Shown: positions 25,320 through 35,205, counted from the first letter of the stretch. The stretch is DNA of 64,000 nt from an uncultured Bacteroidia bacterium (GCA_902785785.1 CADAAA010000010.1:1-64000), one strand, 5' to 3'. Numbers and translations: made by a program. The notes: generated by a model from the letters alone, not told the origin.

Positions 25320-25487
25320 TTAAAAGTTCGGTTCTTGGATGGTACGGACACGACGGAGCGCGCCTGGGACTTTCATCCCGGCGTCGTATAAGCTGATGTT
25401 CTGTATAGGAGTGGCTGTCAACGGGTCCTCAGAGGCTGGATCCGCTTGCATGCCGTTGTCTGTCTGATTAGAACTGGGAGGCTCCAT
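25320..25487 (-). CDS. Small hypothetical protein (55 aa) upstream of the PPTase gene
   Basis: Short ORF of 55 codons from ATG 25487 to TAA 25320, beginning MEPPSSNQTDN and ending RTIQEPNF. It is hydrophilic, with no membrane segment. Support: a strong -7 element (TATATTTG) about 25 nt upstream, a leader of about 20 nt, and 8-nt spacing to the PPTase start. I know no family, and it could be just the leader of the PPTase mRNA. Confidence 0.45.
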   Translation of the reverse strand: MEPPSSNQTDNGMQADPASEDPLTATPIQNISLYDAGMKVPGALRRVRTIQEPNF

Positions 25488-25511
25488 ATAAGTGTCACAA
25501 ATTCAACATTG

Positions 25512-25540
25512 CAAATATAGCGTTTTTTTTGATTTCCAAG
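25512..25540 (-). promoter_or_regulatory. Promoter of the small ORF-PPTase operon
   Basis: Minus-strand CTTG at 25540-25537, a 17-nt spacer, and TATATTTG at 25519-25512. The -7 element is exact; the spacer is slightly short. Confidence 0.55.
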
Positions 25541-25572
25541 AAGCGCTCGATTTTTTTGTCATATATTTTAAG

Positions 25573-25580
25573 TATATTTG
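25573..25580 (+). promoter_or_regulatory. -7 element for malate dehydrogenase
   Basis: TATATTTG at 25573-25580 with a T-rich region at -33. The leader to the mdh ATG at 25621 is about 36 nt, longer than most in this window. Confidence 0.55.
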
Positions 25581-25620
25581 CATGCTCAAACAGAATAATG
25601 ATTTAAATCAATAACTAGTT

Positions 25621-26613
25621 ATGAAATTTCTGACTGACGAAAAATTGCTCATTGTCGGTGCCGGCGGCATGATCGGCTCCAACATGGCCCAGACCGCTAT
25701 GATGCTCGGTCTCACTCCGAACATCTGTCTGTATGACATCTATGAGCCCGGCGTGCACGGCGTCGCCGAGGAGATGTACCATTGCGCATTCCCGGATGCC
25801 AACATCACCTGGACCGTCGACCCCGAGGTCGCTTTCAAGGATGCCAAGTATATCATCTCTTCCGGTGGAGCTCCCCGCAAGGAGGGCATGACCCGTGAGG
25901 ACCTCCTCAAGGGCAACTGCCAGATCGCCGCTGAGTTCGGCGAGCTCATCGAGAAATACTGCCCCGACGTGAAGCACGTCGTCGTCATCTTCAACCCTGC
26001 CGATGTTACGGCCCTCACAGCCCTCATCCGTTCCGGCCTCAAGCCCAACCAGCTGACTTCCCTTGCTGCCCTTGACTCCACCCGCCTGCAGGAGGCACTC
26101 GCCGCCGAGTGCGGTGTCCAGCAGTGCAAGGTCACCAATGCCTATACTTACGGCGGTCACGGCGAGGCCATGGCGGTCTTCGCCTCCGAGGCCCTCATCG
26201 ACGGCAAGCCCATCGACGAGTTCAATATCTCCGAGGAGCGTTGGGCCGAGATCAAGCACAATACTATCCAGGGCGGTTCCAACATCATCAAGCTCCGTGG
26301 CCGCAGCTCCTTCCAGAGCCCTGCCTACCAGGCAGTCAAGATGATCGAGGCCGCGATGGGCGGCGAGAAGTTCACCTGGCCTGCCGGATGCTATGTCAAC
26401 AGCGACGAGATGGGTTTCAAGAACGTCATGATGGCCATGCCGACCGTTATCGACGCCGACGGTGTCCACTACACGGCTCCCAAGGGCACTCCCGAGGAGA
26501 TGGCTGCCCTTCAGGCTTCTTACGAGCACCTCTGCAAGATGCGTGACGAGATCATTTCCCTCGGCATCGTCCCTGCAGTCGCCGACTGGGGCAAGGAGAA
26601 TCCCAACCTGTAG
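25621..26613 (+). CDS. mdh: Malate dehydrogenase (Bacteroidota type)
   Basis: NAD-linked oxidation of malate to oxaloacetate in the cytoplasm; in anaerobic Bacteroidales it mostly runs in the reductive direction to fumarate and succinate. 330 residues. The Rossmann motif is LIVGAGGMIGSNMAQ (9-23), the NAD-ribose acidic residue is in CLYDIYEPG, and the active loop carries SSGGAPRKEGMTREDLL with catalytic and substrate arginines. The catalytic His is probably in YTYGGHGEAM. Highly biased codon use suggests strong expression. A terminator follows. Confidence 0.93.
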   Translation: MKFLTDEKLLIVGAGGMIGSNMAQTAMMLGLTPNICLYDIYEPGVHGVAEEMYHCAFPDANITWTVDPEVAFKDAKYIISSGGAPRKEGMTREDLLKGNCQIAAEFGELIEKYCPDVKHVVVIFNPADVTALTALIRSGLKPNQLTSLAALDSTRLQEALAAECGVQQCKVTNAYTYGGHGEAMAVFASEALIDGKPIDEFNISEERWAEIKHNTIQGGSNIIKLRGRSSFQSPAYQAVKMIEAAMGGEKFTWPAGCYVNSDEMGFKNVMMAMPTVIDADGVHYTAPKGTPEEMAALQASYEHLCKMRDEIISLGIVPAVADWGKENPNL

Positions 26614-26632
26614 TTTTATACCAAACTATAAG

Positions 26633-26668
26633 GAATGGGGGCTGGCCGTCAGGTCAGCCCCATTTTCG
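26633..26668 (+). terminator. Intrinsic terminator after mdh
   Basis: AATGGGGGCTG pairs with CAGCCCCATT (one bulged G) around GCCGTCAGGT and is followed by TTCGTTC after ATTT. The T-run is short but the stem is GC-rich. Confidence 0.7.
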
Positions 26669-26736
26669 TTCATCTGTGTGATATGTCGCATTTTATTGCT
26701 ATATTGTAACGAATGGCTCAAAATCATCTTCTGAAT

Positions 26737-28197
26737 ATGGAAAAGCTTATGAGAACAGTTGCCGGAGCCGTGGCAGTCATGCTTGCTTCTGTTTCTGCAT
26801 TCGCGCAGACCGGCAATCCCTACATCCATGACCCTTCGACTATTGTCGAATGTGACGGGAAATACTACACTTTCGGGACAGGTGGAGGAGGCCTCATTTC
26901 CGAGGACGGCTGGACCTGGAATCCCGGCGCCGTCCGTCCCGGCGGCGGTGCGGCTCCCGATGCGATGAAGATAGGCGACCGTTATCTCGTCGTCTATGGG
27001 ACCACCGGCGGCGGGACCGGCGGCGGCCATGCCAGCAGGATCGTGACGATGTGGAACAAGACCCTCGATCCCGAGTCCCCGGATTTCGCATATTCAGAGC
27101 CGGTGACGGTATACGAATCCCTCGTGGACGAAGATTTCAATGCCATAGACCCTGGCCTCATGCTGGATCCCACCACCGGCCGGCTCTGGCTGACCTGCGG
27201 AACATATTTCGGACATATCCGGCAGGTCGAGATCGATCCTAAGACCGGGGCACGTGTAGAGGGCACGGAGGCCATCGATATAGGCCGTAATCTCGAAGCA
27301 TCCGTCATGATGTACCGCGATGGCTGGTACTATATGCTTGGAACCCATGGGACCTGCTGCGACGGCGTCAATTCCACATACAACATAGTCGCTGGACGCT
27401 CGAGGAGCCCCAGGGGACCTTTCATCGACAATGTGGGACGCTCGATGATCCAAGGCGGCGGACGGGCCGTGATCACGACTGAAGGCCGTCTGGTAGGCCC
27501 CGGCCATTTCGGCCGTTACATCGAGGAGGAAGGTGTAGAGAAAATGTCGTTCCACTGGGAGGCGGACATGGACCAGAGCGGCAGGAGCGTGCTTGGGATC
27601 AGGCCCCTCCTCTGGAAGGACGGCTGGCCGGAGGCCGGCGACGCCTTTGTCCCCGGCACCTACGAGATCAAGTCCCTCAGGAGCGGATATGCCCTGGAGG
27701 TCGCCGTGGACTTTATCCGTGCACAAGGCGGCATGCGTGTCGCCCGCAATGCCACGGATGTCCCGAAGGTCAGCATCGAGGCGCAGAAGCTTGAGGATGT
27801 GATAGATACATGGCCGGAAGGTGTCCTTGAAGTCAGGAACGGCTACTATATGGCCCGCCCCTGGCAGAGGTGGTCGATAATCCCCGTGCCTGAGGCTGGT
27901 GGTACCCTTGCGGGGCCCTACTACAAGATCGTCATCGAAGGCACCGGGAAAGCCCTCGCCGCGACTCCCGACGCAGAGGTCGAGGCCGTCCCCGAGTTCA
28001 CGGGCGCTCCTGAGCAGCTTTGGCGGATAGACCAGCTCACCGACGGAACGTTCCGCATCATGCCGAAGGAGGTACCCGGCCACAGCGAGCCGCTGGCCCT
28101 GGTCTGCTTCGGCGATTCCTCGGCTACGCTGGCGAAATTCGATTTCGGCAGCGACAACTGCAAGTGGGACTTCAAGCGGTATTCTCCCATAAAGTAA
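26737..28197 (+). CDS. Secreted GH43-like glycosidase with C-terminal beta-trefoil-like domain, copy 2
   Basis: Close paralogue of the 13.9-kb gene over its full length: YIHDPSTIVECDGKYYTFGT, LISEDGWTWNPGAVRPGG and LGTHGTCCDGVNSTYNI are nearly identical, as is the C-terminal EQLWRIDQLTDGTFRIMPK. The signal peptide ends near SAFAQ. In-frame ATGs exist at 26713, 26737 and 26749; the first lies at the predicted transcription start of a -7-like TATATTGT (26700-26707), so I prefer 26737. The partner gene follows 28 nt downstream. Substrate unknown. Confidence 0.8.
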   Translation: MEKLMRTVAGAVAVMLASVSAFAQTGNPYIHDPSTIVECDGKYYTFGTGGGGLISEDGWTWNPGAVRPGGGAAPDAMKIGDRYLVVYGTTGGGTGGGHASRIVTMWNKTLDPESPDFAYSEPVTVYESLVDEDFNAIDPGLMLDPTTGRLWLTCGTYFGHIRQVEIDPKTGARVEGTEAIDIGRNLEASVMMYRDGWYYMLGTHGTCCDGVNSTYNIVAGRSRSPRGPFIDNVGRSMIQGGGRAVITTEGRLVGPGHFGRYIEEEGVEKMSFHWEADMDQSGRSVLGIRPLLWKDGWPEAGDAFVPGTYEIKSLRSGYALEVAVDFIRAQGGMRVARNATDVPKVSIEAQKLEDVIDTWPEGVLEVRNGYYMARPWQRWSIIPVPEAGGTLAGPYYKIVIEGTGKALAATPDAEVEAVPEFTGAPEQLWRIDQLTDGTFRIMPKEVPGHSEPLALVCFGDSSATLAKFDFGSDNCKWDFKRYSPIK

Positions 28198-28225
28198 CTA
28201 TGTGTGACTTTTTTACTTTGACGAT

Positions 28226-29011
28226 ATGAGAAACATTATAAGGATACTTGTTCTGGCATCAGCCATCTCGGTTGCAGCCTGCCCTTCTGCCAGCGGTCAG
28301 AAGAGGATGAAGAATGCTGACGTTGCAAAGGCGCTTGAAGGGTATTTCACCCTCGCTACGGGCGACAGCGCCAGACCAGACAGTGAAGGATTCATCAGGA
28401 GGTGGATGCTTCTGGACCCCATAAGCAAGATCAACAACACGAACCGGGTTTTTACCGACAGCTATACGAGGAATGCCATCATGCATGAGTATTTCCCCGG
28501 TCAGTTTACCGCCCTTCCGAAGGACGGCGACCAGGTTAAGGTCACGATGGAGTATCAGCCGCCCGTGGACCTGACCACCAACAGGTCGTCCGTCCCCGGC
28601 GGAGACGAGCAGAAGATGGTGAAGGCCAACCTGTACTGGCATGCGCTGGACAGCGACCATTTCTTCGTGAAGCTGTTCCGCTTCGCTACAGGGCTGGACA
28701 AGACCAGATACGGCGTGATATTCTGGTCAGTCACTGTCATCAACTGCGATGAGGATTTGGAGAACGTCCGACTTGCAGTCGGTTCCAACTGCGGCTCCAT
28801 GTGGTGGCTCAACGGCCAGGAATTGCTGCTCATGTCCAGCGACCGTCACATGGGCGTGGACAGCGCGGTATCAAAGAAAGTGACGCTGCATAAGGGTAAG
28901 AACATCCTTCGCGGCGCCACTATAAACGGTATCGGAATGAGCGAATTCTGCGTCCGGTTCCTGGATGACTCGGGTCATCCGGTCACAAACTTCACAGTCA
29001 GCTGCGATTAG
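28226..29011 (+). CDS. Secreted protein of unknown function paired with the GH43-like gene, copy 2
   Basis: 261 residues, paralogue of the 15.3-kb gene. It has a lipobox (SVAAC, Cys near residue 19). Conserved between the two are the DSEGFIRRWMLLDPISK/DSKGFIRRWLLLEPISK segment, VKLFRFATGLDK, CGSMWWLNGQE and GKNILRGATINGIGMSEFCV, the last with a jelly-roll look. Here the gene follows its GH43 neighbour; at 15 kb it precedes it. Only 6 nt separate it from the convergent dehydrogenase. Confidence 0.7.
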   Translation: MRNIIRILVLASAISVAACPSASGQKRMKNADVAKALEGYFTLATGDSARPDSEGFIRRWMLLDPISKINNTNRVFTDSYTRNAIMHEYFPGQFTALPKDGDQVKVTMEYQPPVDLTTNRSSVPGGDEQKMVKANLYWHALDSDHFFVKLFRFATGLDKTRYGVIFWSVTVINCDEDLENVRLAVGSNCGSMWWLNGQELLLMSSDRHMGVDSAVSKKVTLHKGKNILRGATINGIGMSEFCVRFLDDSGHPVTNFTVSCD

Positions 29012-29017
29012 GGCAGA

Positions 29018-30064
29018 TCAGCCGATCCTGATCACTCCCTTGATAATGTTGGCCTTGTCGCCGACGCAGGCATCGAGAGCCTCCTGGACGTGGGGGAACT
29101 CGAACATGTTGGTGACGATCTTCTTGATCGGCACCCTTCCGTCCGAGATAGCCTCTATCGCCATCGGATAGATGTGGCGGTAGCGGAATATACCCTTGAT
29201 CGTCAGTTCCTTGTCCATTATCTGGCTGTGCGGCAAGGTCATCTCTCCGGAGGCGGTGTATCCTACGAAGACGACGGTTGCGCCCTTGTTGGTCGAATAG
29301 AGACACTGTCTCGCGGTGATCTCCGTTCCTGCTGTCTCATAGGCGAGGTCGACGCCGCGCCCTCCGGTAAGCTCCATGATCCTTGCGACAGCATCGACTT
29401 CCTTTCCGTTGATGACCTCCGTCGCTCCGAGTTCGAGAGCCTTCTCCAAACGTTTCGGGAGGATATCCACGACATACACCTTGCTGACACCTTCTGCCTT
29501 GAGGGCCATGAGGGTTACAAGGCCGATGCAGCCTGCACCGAATACCACTGCGACCTGTCCGGCGTGTGCGCCGCCTATGTTCGCAGCATGGAAACCAACG
29601 GCAAGCGGTTCGACGAGTGCGCCCTCCATGGTGTCCACATTGTCGGGAAGCTTGAAGCACAGGTCAGCCTCGTGGGCGACATACTCCTGGAAAACGCCGT
29701 CGACAGGCGGAGTAGCGAAGAATTCCACGTCCTTGCAGAGGTTGTAGTGCCCGTTGCGGCAATGCTCGCAATGCCCGCAGGTTTTGCCGGGCTCGAGCGC
29801 TACGCGGTCTCCGACCTTGAGATGCTTTACATCCTTGCCGACTTCTATGACCGTACCACCGGATTCGTGGCCGAGGACGAGAGGGGCCTTTACGATGAAA
29901 TCCCCGATCCGTCCCGCCTCGAAATAATGCAGGTCGGATCCGCAGATGCCTACGTATTCGATCTTTACTAGAACCTCGTCATCCTTTGGCTGGGGGATGG
30001 GACGCTCCACCATTTCAATCTTGCCGATGCCCGTCATGAGGGCGACTTTCATATTTCCTTCCAT
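29018..30064 (-). CDS. Zinc-dependent polyol dehydrogenase (xylitol/sorbitol type)
   Basis: Medium-chain zinc alcohol dehydrogenase, 348 residues. Catalytic zinc residues: CGSDLHYF and GHESGGTV. Structural zinc site: [15 protein letters not shown]. Rossmann motif [15 protein letters not shown]. The pattern fits NAD-dependent xylitol or L-iditol dehydrogenases, oxidising the polyol to the ketose. A second ATG at 30052 (MKVALMTG) fits homologues equally well. It lies 25 nt downstream of a GPH-family symporter, so uptake and oxidation of a pentitol or pentoside seem linked. Confidence 0.88.
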   Translation of the reverse strand: MEGNMKVALMTGIGKIEMVERPIPQPKDDEVLVKIEYVGICGSDLHYFEAGRIGDFIVKAPLVLGHESGGTVIEVGKDVKHLKVGDRVALEPGKTCGHCEHCRNGHYNLCKDVEFFATPPVDGVFQEYVAHEADLCFKLPDNVDTMEGALVEPLAVGFHAANIGGAHAGQVAVVFGAGCIGLVTLMALKAEGVSKVYVVDILPKRLEKALELGATEVINGKEVDAVARIMELTGGRGVDLAYETAGTEITARQCLYSTNKGATVVFVGYTASGEMTLPHSQIMDKELTIKGIFRYRHIYPMAIEAISDGRVPIKKIVTNMFEFPHVQEALDACVGDKANIIKGVIRIG

Positions 30065-30089
30065 GATTGGTTATTGTTATTGTTGTGTG

Positions 30090-31496
30090 TTATTCTTGAC
30101 TGTCCCTGGCTTCTATCTCCATGTTGATCTTGTCGATGACCTCGTCGGTCAGGGTGTACTGCTTGATGATCAGCATCGAGATGACGATGAGGATGGCGGG
30201 GATGACCGTGATCAGCCAGAGGATGCCCTGCTGGGCAAAGGCGCTCTGGGTGACTTCGTTGGTCTGGTCGAAGCCGACGATCGAAAGCACGATGCCGGGG
30301 ATGACTCCTCCGAGGGCCATGCCGGCCTTGAAGAAGATGCCCGTGAGGGCATTGACGATGCCGGCGATGCGCCTTCCGCTGGTGTACTCGGAATATGAGA
30401 TCACTTCGGGGATGAGAGCCCACATGTAACCTCCAGTGACCATCGTGCCTACCGAGCGGATGAACTGGCCGGCGTAGATCAACCATATCTTGTCCTTCAG
30501 GGCCGGTACGGTGGATGCAAGATAGAGTATAGCGATACCGAGAAGGGCTATCCCGAGAAACATGTAGAACATGTTCTTCTTTCCGACGAGACGCTTGAAG
30601 AACGGCACCATGGGGAGGAAGATGATGGGAGCGATGGCGCTGAGCCCCATGAAGGCCGAGACCTGGCTGGTGGAAGCATGCACGTTGTAGATCATGAAAT
30701 AGGATCCGGCGGCATTGCCCACGCTCGAGATTGTGAAGGTCACGATGAAGAAGAAAGCGAGGACCCTCAGGGGCTTGTTCCGGACAAACTCCATCCACAG
30801 GTCGCTGACCTTGACGTTTACTGCATCCTTAGCATTCATGACGACCCTTTCCTTGGTCTGGAAGAAGCAGAAGATGAGGAGCAGGAGCCCTGCGATGCTG
30901 TAGATGGTCATGGTCGTGAACCATGCCCCTCCGGACGCGGCGGAATTCATCTTGCCGTCAGGTGACAGGGCGCCGACGATGATGGGGATTCCGACCGACA
31001 CGATCAGGCCTCCCACATTGGCCAGGACCATTCTGACGGAAGTCAGGATCGTGATCTCATTGGTGTCCCTGGTCAGCGATGAGTTGAGCGCTCCGTAAGG
31101 CACGTTGATCAGGGTGTAACACATGGACATTCCGACATACGTCACGTAGGCATACAGCAGGTTGCCCGAAAAGCCGTTCCAGAAGCACAGGATGGCGAAC
31201 ACCGAGAGCGGGATGCCGGCAAGCAGGAGATAGCTGCGGTATTTTCCCCAGCGGGGGTGGTGCTTGTCTATGAAAGCTCCTACCACCGGATCCCAAAGGA
31301 CATCCACGAGACGGACTACGAGGAACATGGTGGCCGCGACCGAGGGCGCAAGTCCGAAGACATTGGTGTAGAATATCAGCAGATACATGCTGATAGTCTG
31401 ATAGATAAGGTTTTGGGCAAGGTCTCCGGAACCGAAACCGATCCTCTGGAGCCATGAGAGTTTGTAGAAACCCTTAGTTTCTTGTGTCAGTGCCAT
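30090..31496 (-). CDS. GPH-family sugar:cation symporter (MelB/XynP type)
   Basis: Inner-membrane transporter with about twelve transmembrane helices, 468 residues. Family signatures are the N-terminal GFGSGDLAQNLIYQ, the DVLWDPVVGAFIDK loop with MelB-type cation-binding acidic residues, and HPRWGKYRSYLL. It moves glycosides, pentosides or hexuronides with Na+ or H+. Neighbouring polyol dehydrogenase suggests a pentose-related substrate. It begins 19 nt after lepA on the same strand, so it may be partly read from that promoter. Confidence 0.9.
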   Translation of the reverse strand: MALTQETKGFYKLSWLQRIGFGSGDLAQNLIYQTISMYLLIFYTNVFGLAPSVAATMFLVVRLVDVLWDPVVGAFIDKHHPRWGKYRSYLLLAGIPLSVFAILCFWNGFSGNLLYAYVTYVGMSMCYTLINVPYGALNSSLTRDTNEITILTSVRMVLANVGGLIVSVGIPIIVGALSPDGKMNSAASGGAWFTTMTIYSIAGLLLLIFCFFQTKERVVMNAKDAVNVKVSDLWMEFVRNKPLRVLAFFFIVTFTISSVGNAAGSYFMIYNVHASTSQVSAFMGLSAIAPIIFLPMVPFFKRLVGKKNMFYMFLGIALLGIAILYLASTVPALKDKIWLIYAGQFIRSVGTMVTGGYMWALIPEVISYSEYTSGRRIAGIVNALTGIFFKAGMALGGVIPGIVLSIVGFDQTNEVTQSAFAQQGILWLITVIPAILIVISMLIIKQYTLTDEVIDKINMEIEARDSQE

Positions 31497-31515
31497 TATG
31501 GGTTCAGTTCTAGTG

Positions 31516-33306
31516 TCAATCCAATTTCAGGACGGCCATGAAAGCGCTCTGCGGCACCTGCACGGTGCCGATCTGGCGCATGCGCTTCTTGCCTTCCTTC
31601 TGCTTCTCGAGCAGCTTGCGCTTGCGGGTGATGTCGCCGCCGTAGCATTTGGCGGTGACATCCTTTCTGACCTGCTTGACGGTCTCGCGGGCGATGATCT
31701 TGGCGCCGATGGCGGCCTGGATCGGGATGTCGAACTGCTGCCGGGGTATCAGGTCCTTGAGCTTGACGCACATCTTGCGGCCGAAGTCGTAGGCGTTGTC
31801 CTCGTGGATAAGTGTCGAAAGTGCGTCGGCCGGCTCGCCGTTGAGCAGAATGTCAAGCTTGACGAGCTTCGCCGGCCGGAAGCCGGTCATATGGTAGTCG
31901 AAGGAGGCATAGCCTTTCGAGATGGACTTCAGCTTGTCATAGAAGTCGAATACGATCTCGGAGAGGGGCATGTCATAGTTGAGTTCGACCCGGTCTGCGG
32001 TGATGTAGTGCTGGCTTACGAGTGTGCCGCGCTTGTCCAGGCAGAGCTTCATGATGGGCCCGAAGAAATCGGCCTTGGAGATGATCTGCGCCCTGATGAA
32101 CGGCTCTTCGATATGGTCTATCAGGGTAGGGGCGGGGAGTCCCGAAGGGTTGTGGACGTCCAGTACCTCCCCCTGGGTAGTGTAGACCTTGTACGACACG
32201 TTCGGCACCGTGGTGATCACGTCCATGTCGAACTCGCGGAAAAGGCGCTCCTGTACGATCTCGAGGTGCAGAAGACCGAGGAATCCGCAGCGGAAGCCCG
32301 AGCCCAGCGCCAGCGACGACTCGGGCTCGTATACGAACGACGCGTCGTTGAGCTGGAACTTCTCCAGCACGGCGCGGAGTTCCTCGAATTTCGAGGCATC
32401 CACGGGATACATGCCGGCGAAGACCATGGGCTTGACTTCCTCGAAGCCGGCGATGGCCTCGGCGCAGGCGTCCTTGCCAAGATGCGTGATGGTGTCGCCC
32501 ACCTTGACCTCGGTGGCGCTCTTGATGCCTGTGATGATGTAACCCACATCACCGCAGCCCACTTCCTGGGTAGGGACGAGCTTCATCTTGAGCACTCCGA
32601 CCTCCTCGACTTCGTAGTCCATTCCCGTGGCGAAGAACTTGACCTTGTCACCCTTGCGGATGGAGCCGTTCTTGACCTTGAAGTAGCCGATTACGCCGCG
32701 GAAGGAGTTGAATACCGAGTCGAAGACGAGGGCCTGGAGCGGCGCATCCGGATCCCCTACGGGGGCCGGGATCTTCTCGACTATGGCGTCGAGTATGGGT
32801 GCTACGCCCTCGCCCGTACGAGCCGAGATTTTGAACACATCCTCGGGATCACAGCCCAGCAGGTCACAGACCTGGTCGGTAACGACCTCTATCTGGGCGG
32901 ACTCCATGTCTATCTTGTTGAGGATGGGGATGATCTCCAGACCGTGGTCGATCGCCTGGTAGAGGTTGGAGATGGTCTGGGCCTGCACGCCCTGCGAAGC
33001 GTCAACGACCAGCAGTGCGCCTTCGCAGGATGCGATGGAGCGTGAGACTTCGTAGGAAAAGTCCACATGGCCGGGAGTGTCGATGAGGTTGAGCTTGTAC
33101 TGCTCGCCCTTGTACGTATAGAGCATCTGGATCGCATGGCTCTTGATCGTGATGCCCTTCTCCTTCTCGAGGTCCATGTCGTCGAGGACCTGGTTCTCCA
33201 TGTCACGGGCGCTCAGGGTGCTGGTGAGCTCCAGCAGGCGGTCGGCGAGCGTGCTCTTGCCGTGGTCAATATGGGCTATGATGCAGAAGTTTCTGATGTG
33301 TTTCAT
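31516..33306 (-). CDS. lepA: Elongation factor 4 (LepA), ribosomal back-translocase GTPase
   Basis: Translational GTPase with 596 residues from the ATG at 33306. G1 is [10 protein letters not shown]3 is DTPGHVDF, G4 is NKID; the LepA-specific C-terminal domain carries [20 protein letters not shown] and ends in [10 protein letters not shown]. An upstream ATG at 33330 falls inside the -7 promoter box, so 33306 is preferred. Housekeeping, involved in ribosome assembly or initiation. Confidence 0.96.
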   Translation of the reverse strand: MKHIRNFCIIAHIDHGKSTLADRLLELTSTLSARDMENQVLDDMDLEKEKGITIKSHAIQMLYTYKGEQYKLNLIDTPGHVDFSYEVSRSIASCEGALLVVDASQGVQAQTISNLYQAIDHGLEIIPILNKIDMESAQIEVVTDQVCDLLGCDPEDVFKISARTGEGVAPILDAIVEKIPAPVGDPDAPLQALVFDSVFNSFRGVIGYFKVKNGSIRKGDKVKFFATGMDYEVEEVGVLKMKLVPTQEVGCGDVGYIITGIKSATEVKVGDTITHLGKDACAEAIAGFEEVKPMVFAGMYPVDASKFEELRAVLEKFQLNDASFVYEPESSLALGSGFRCGFLGLLHLEIVQERLFREFDMDVITTVPNVSYKVYTTQGEVLDVHNPSGLPAPTLIDHIEEPFIRAQIISKADFFGPIMKLCLDKRGTLVSQHYITADRVELNYDMPLSEIVFDFYDKLKSISKGYASFDYHMTGFRPAKLVKLDILLNGEPADALSTLIHEDNAYDFGRKMCVKLKDLIPRQQFDIPIQAAIGAKIIARETVKQVRKDVTAKCYGGDITRKRKLLEKQKEGKKRMRQIGTVQVPQSAFMAVLKLD

Positions 33307-33327
33307 CTCGCGGGGGCAATTTATATG

Positions 33328-33335
33328 CAAATATA
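33328..33335 (-). promoter_or_regulatory. -7 element for lepA
   Basis: Minus-strand TATATTTG at 33335-33328, about 21 nt upstream of the lepA ATG. No clean TTTG at -33. Confidence 0.55.
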
Positions 33336-33349
33336 ATTCAAAAAATTGT

Positions 33350-33357
33350 TAGCTTTG
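33350..33357 (+). promoter_or_regulatory. -7 element for the transketolase operon
   Basis: TAGCTTTG at 33350-33357 is an exact TAnnTTTG. It gives a leader of about 25 nt to the ATG at 33389; an in-frame ATG at 33359 would be leaderless. Confidence 0.5.
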
Positions 33358-33388
33358 TATGTTTGAAACTATCTTAATTCCTAACAAT

Positions 33389-34231
33389 ATGTCTACAGTA
33401 CAAGAATTGACCAGAACCGCATCCCAGATCCGGCGCGACATCGTCCGGATGGTTTGCGAAGCCAAGTCCGGACACCCGGGCGGATCGCTCAGCAGCACCG
33501 ACGTGATGACGGCTCTCTATTTCCATGTAATGAAGCAGGATCCGGCCAAGTGGACCCGTGACGGCAAGGACGCCGATGTCTTCATCCTTTCGGCAGGCCA
33601 CCTGGCTCCCGTCTATTACGCCACTCTCTCCCGCGCCGGTTATTTCCCGCCGGCAGAGCTCGGCACCCTCCGCAAGTTCGGTACCCGCCTGCAGGGCCAC
33701 CCTTGTGTGGAGACCGGACTTCCTGGCATCTTCCAGCCCTCCGGCTCCCTCGGACAGGGTCTTTCCGTTGCCGCCGGTTTCGCCCTCGGCAAGAAGATGG
33801 ACGGTGAGAAGAACTACGTCTTTACCCTCATGGGAGACGGCGAGAGCGAGGAAGGACAGATCTGGGAGGCCGCAATCTTCGCCGCCCACCACAAGCTCGA
33901 CAACCTTATCGCCTTCACCGACTGGAACGGCCAGCAGATCGACGGTGCCGTCGAGAACGTCGCCGGACTCGGCGACCTCGCCGACAAGTGGAGCGCATTC
34001 GGATGGAACGTCATCGTCGTAGAGGACGGACATGACTTCGAGAAGATCCTTGCAGCGTTCGATATCGCCAAGGCGTCCGAAGGTAAGCCTTCGATGATCC
34101 TTCTCAAGACCGAGATGGGCCATGGCGTCGACTTCATGGCCGGTACGCACAAGTGGCACGGCAAAGCTCCTTCCGAGGAGCAGCGCGATGCCGCCCTCGC
34201 CCAGCTCGAGGAGACCCTCGGTGATTATTAA
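33389..34231 (+). CDS. Transketolase, N-terminal (thiamine-diphosphate-binding) subunit
   Basis: First half of a split transketolase, 280 residues from ATG 33389. It moves two-carbon units between sugar phosphates in the non-oxidative pentose phosphate pathway. The thiamine-diphosphate motif GDGESEEGQIWEA...NLIAFTDWN is visible, with the early EAKSGHPGGSLSSTD and SGSLGQGLSVAAGFALG. The partner subunit follows after 20 nt. An in-frame ATG at 33359 gives ten more residues that do not fit the family. Codon use is strongly biased, as for a highly expressed gene. Confidence 0.94.
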   Translation: MSTVQELTRTASQIRRDIVRMVCEAKSGHPGGSLSSTDVMTALYFHVMKQDPAKWTRDGKDADVFILSAGHLAPVYYATLSRAGYFPPAELGTLRKFGTRLQGHPCVETGLPGIFQPSGSLGQGLSVAAGFALGKKMDGEKNYVFTLMGDGESEEGQIWEAAIFAAHHKLDNLIAFTDWNGQQIDGAVENVAGLGDLADKWSAFGWNVIVVEDGHDFEKILAAFDIAKASEGKPSMILLKTEMGHGVDFMAGTHKWHGKAPSEEQRDAALAQLEETLGDY

Positions 34232-34251
34232 TCCTTAAACCCGACACTATC

Positions 34252-35205
34252 ATGAAAGAATATATCGTCACTGGAAAGAAAGACACCCGCAGCGGTTTCG
34301 GCGATGGCCTCTATGAGGCCGGCAAGAAGAATCCCGCCGTCGTCGCCATGACCGCCGACCTTCTCCCTTCCCTGAAGATGGAGAAGTTCGCAGCCGAGTT
34401 CCCCGAGCGTTTCGTGGAGTGCGGCATCGCCGAGGCCAACATGGTCGGCTCCGCCGCCGGTCTCGCCCTCACCGGCAAGATCCCGTTCATCGGCTCCTTC
34501 GCCGAGTTCGTCACCGGCCGCGTCTATGACCAGGTCCGCCAGGAGGTCGCTTATGGCCATACCAATGTCAAGATCGCATCCTCCCACGCGGGTATCACCC
34601 TCGGCGAGGACGGCGCTACCCACCAGACCATGGAGGATGTCGCCCTCATGCGCGCCCTTCCCGGCATGGTGGTCATCAACCCCTGCGACTACAACCAGAC
34701 CAAGGCCGCTACCATCGCTGCCGCCGAGTATGTCGGACCGGTCTACCTCCGTTTCGGCCGTCCTTCCGTCCCTATCTTCACCCCTGAGGACCAGAAGTTC
34801 GAGATCGGCAAGGCCATCGTGTTCGAGGAGGGCAAGGACGTGACCGTCTTCGCCACCGGACACCTTGTATGGGAGGCTCTCCAGGCCTGCAAGGCTCTCG
34901 AGGAGCAGGGCATCAGCGCCGAGATCATCGACATCGCGACCATCAAGCCCCTCGACGAGGAGGCCGTTCTGGCATCAGCTTTGAAGACGAAAGCCGTTGT
35001 GGTGGCTGAGGAGCACAGCGTGCACGGAGGCCTCGGCGAGCTCATCGCCGGCGTCCTCGCCCGCAAGGCTCCCACCCCGATGGAGTTCATCAACGGCGGC
35101 GACAAGTTCGGACAGTCCGGTACCCCGGCCGAGCTCATGAAGGCCTACGGACTGGATGCCGACCATATCGTCGAAGCCGCGAAGAAAGCGATTGCAAGAA
35201 AGTAA
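34252..35205 (+). CDS. Transketolase, C-terminal (pyrimidine-binding) subunit
   Basis: Second half of the split transketolase, 317 residues. The catalytic glutamate lies in RFVECGIAEANMVGSAAGLA, and the pyrimidine-binding domain continues to about residue 170; the C-terminal transketolase domain includes GKDVTVFATGHLVWEAL and EEHSVHGGLGE. It works as a heterotetramer with the upstream subunit. The following ECF sigma gene starts immediately after its stop codon (TAAATG), which suggests read-through of the sigma factor from this strong operon. Confidence 0.94.
   Translation: MKEYIVTGKKDTRSGFGDGLYEAGKKNPAVVAMTADLLPSLKMEKFAAEFPERFVECGIAEANMVGSAAGLALTGKIPFIGSFAEFVTGRVYDQVRQEVAYGHTNVKIASSHAGITLGEDGATHQTMEDVALMRALPGMVVINPCDYNQTKAATIAAAEYVGPVYLRFGRPSVPIFTPEDQKFEIGKAIVFEEGKDVTVFATGHLVWEALQACKALEEQGISAEIIDIATIKPLDEEAVLASALKTKAVVVAEEHSVHGGLGELIAGVLARKAPTPMEFINGGDKFGQSGTPAELMKAYGLDADHIVEAAKKAIARK

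Noticed and set aside
31498-33045. 515-codon plus-strand ORF opposite lepA
   Set aside because: Antisense shadow of a highly conserved gene with all GTPase motifs on the minus strand.
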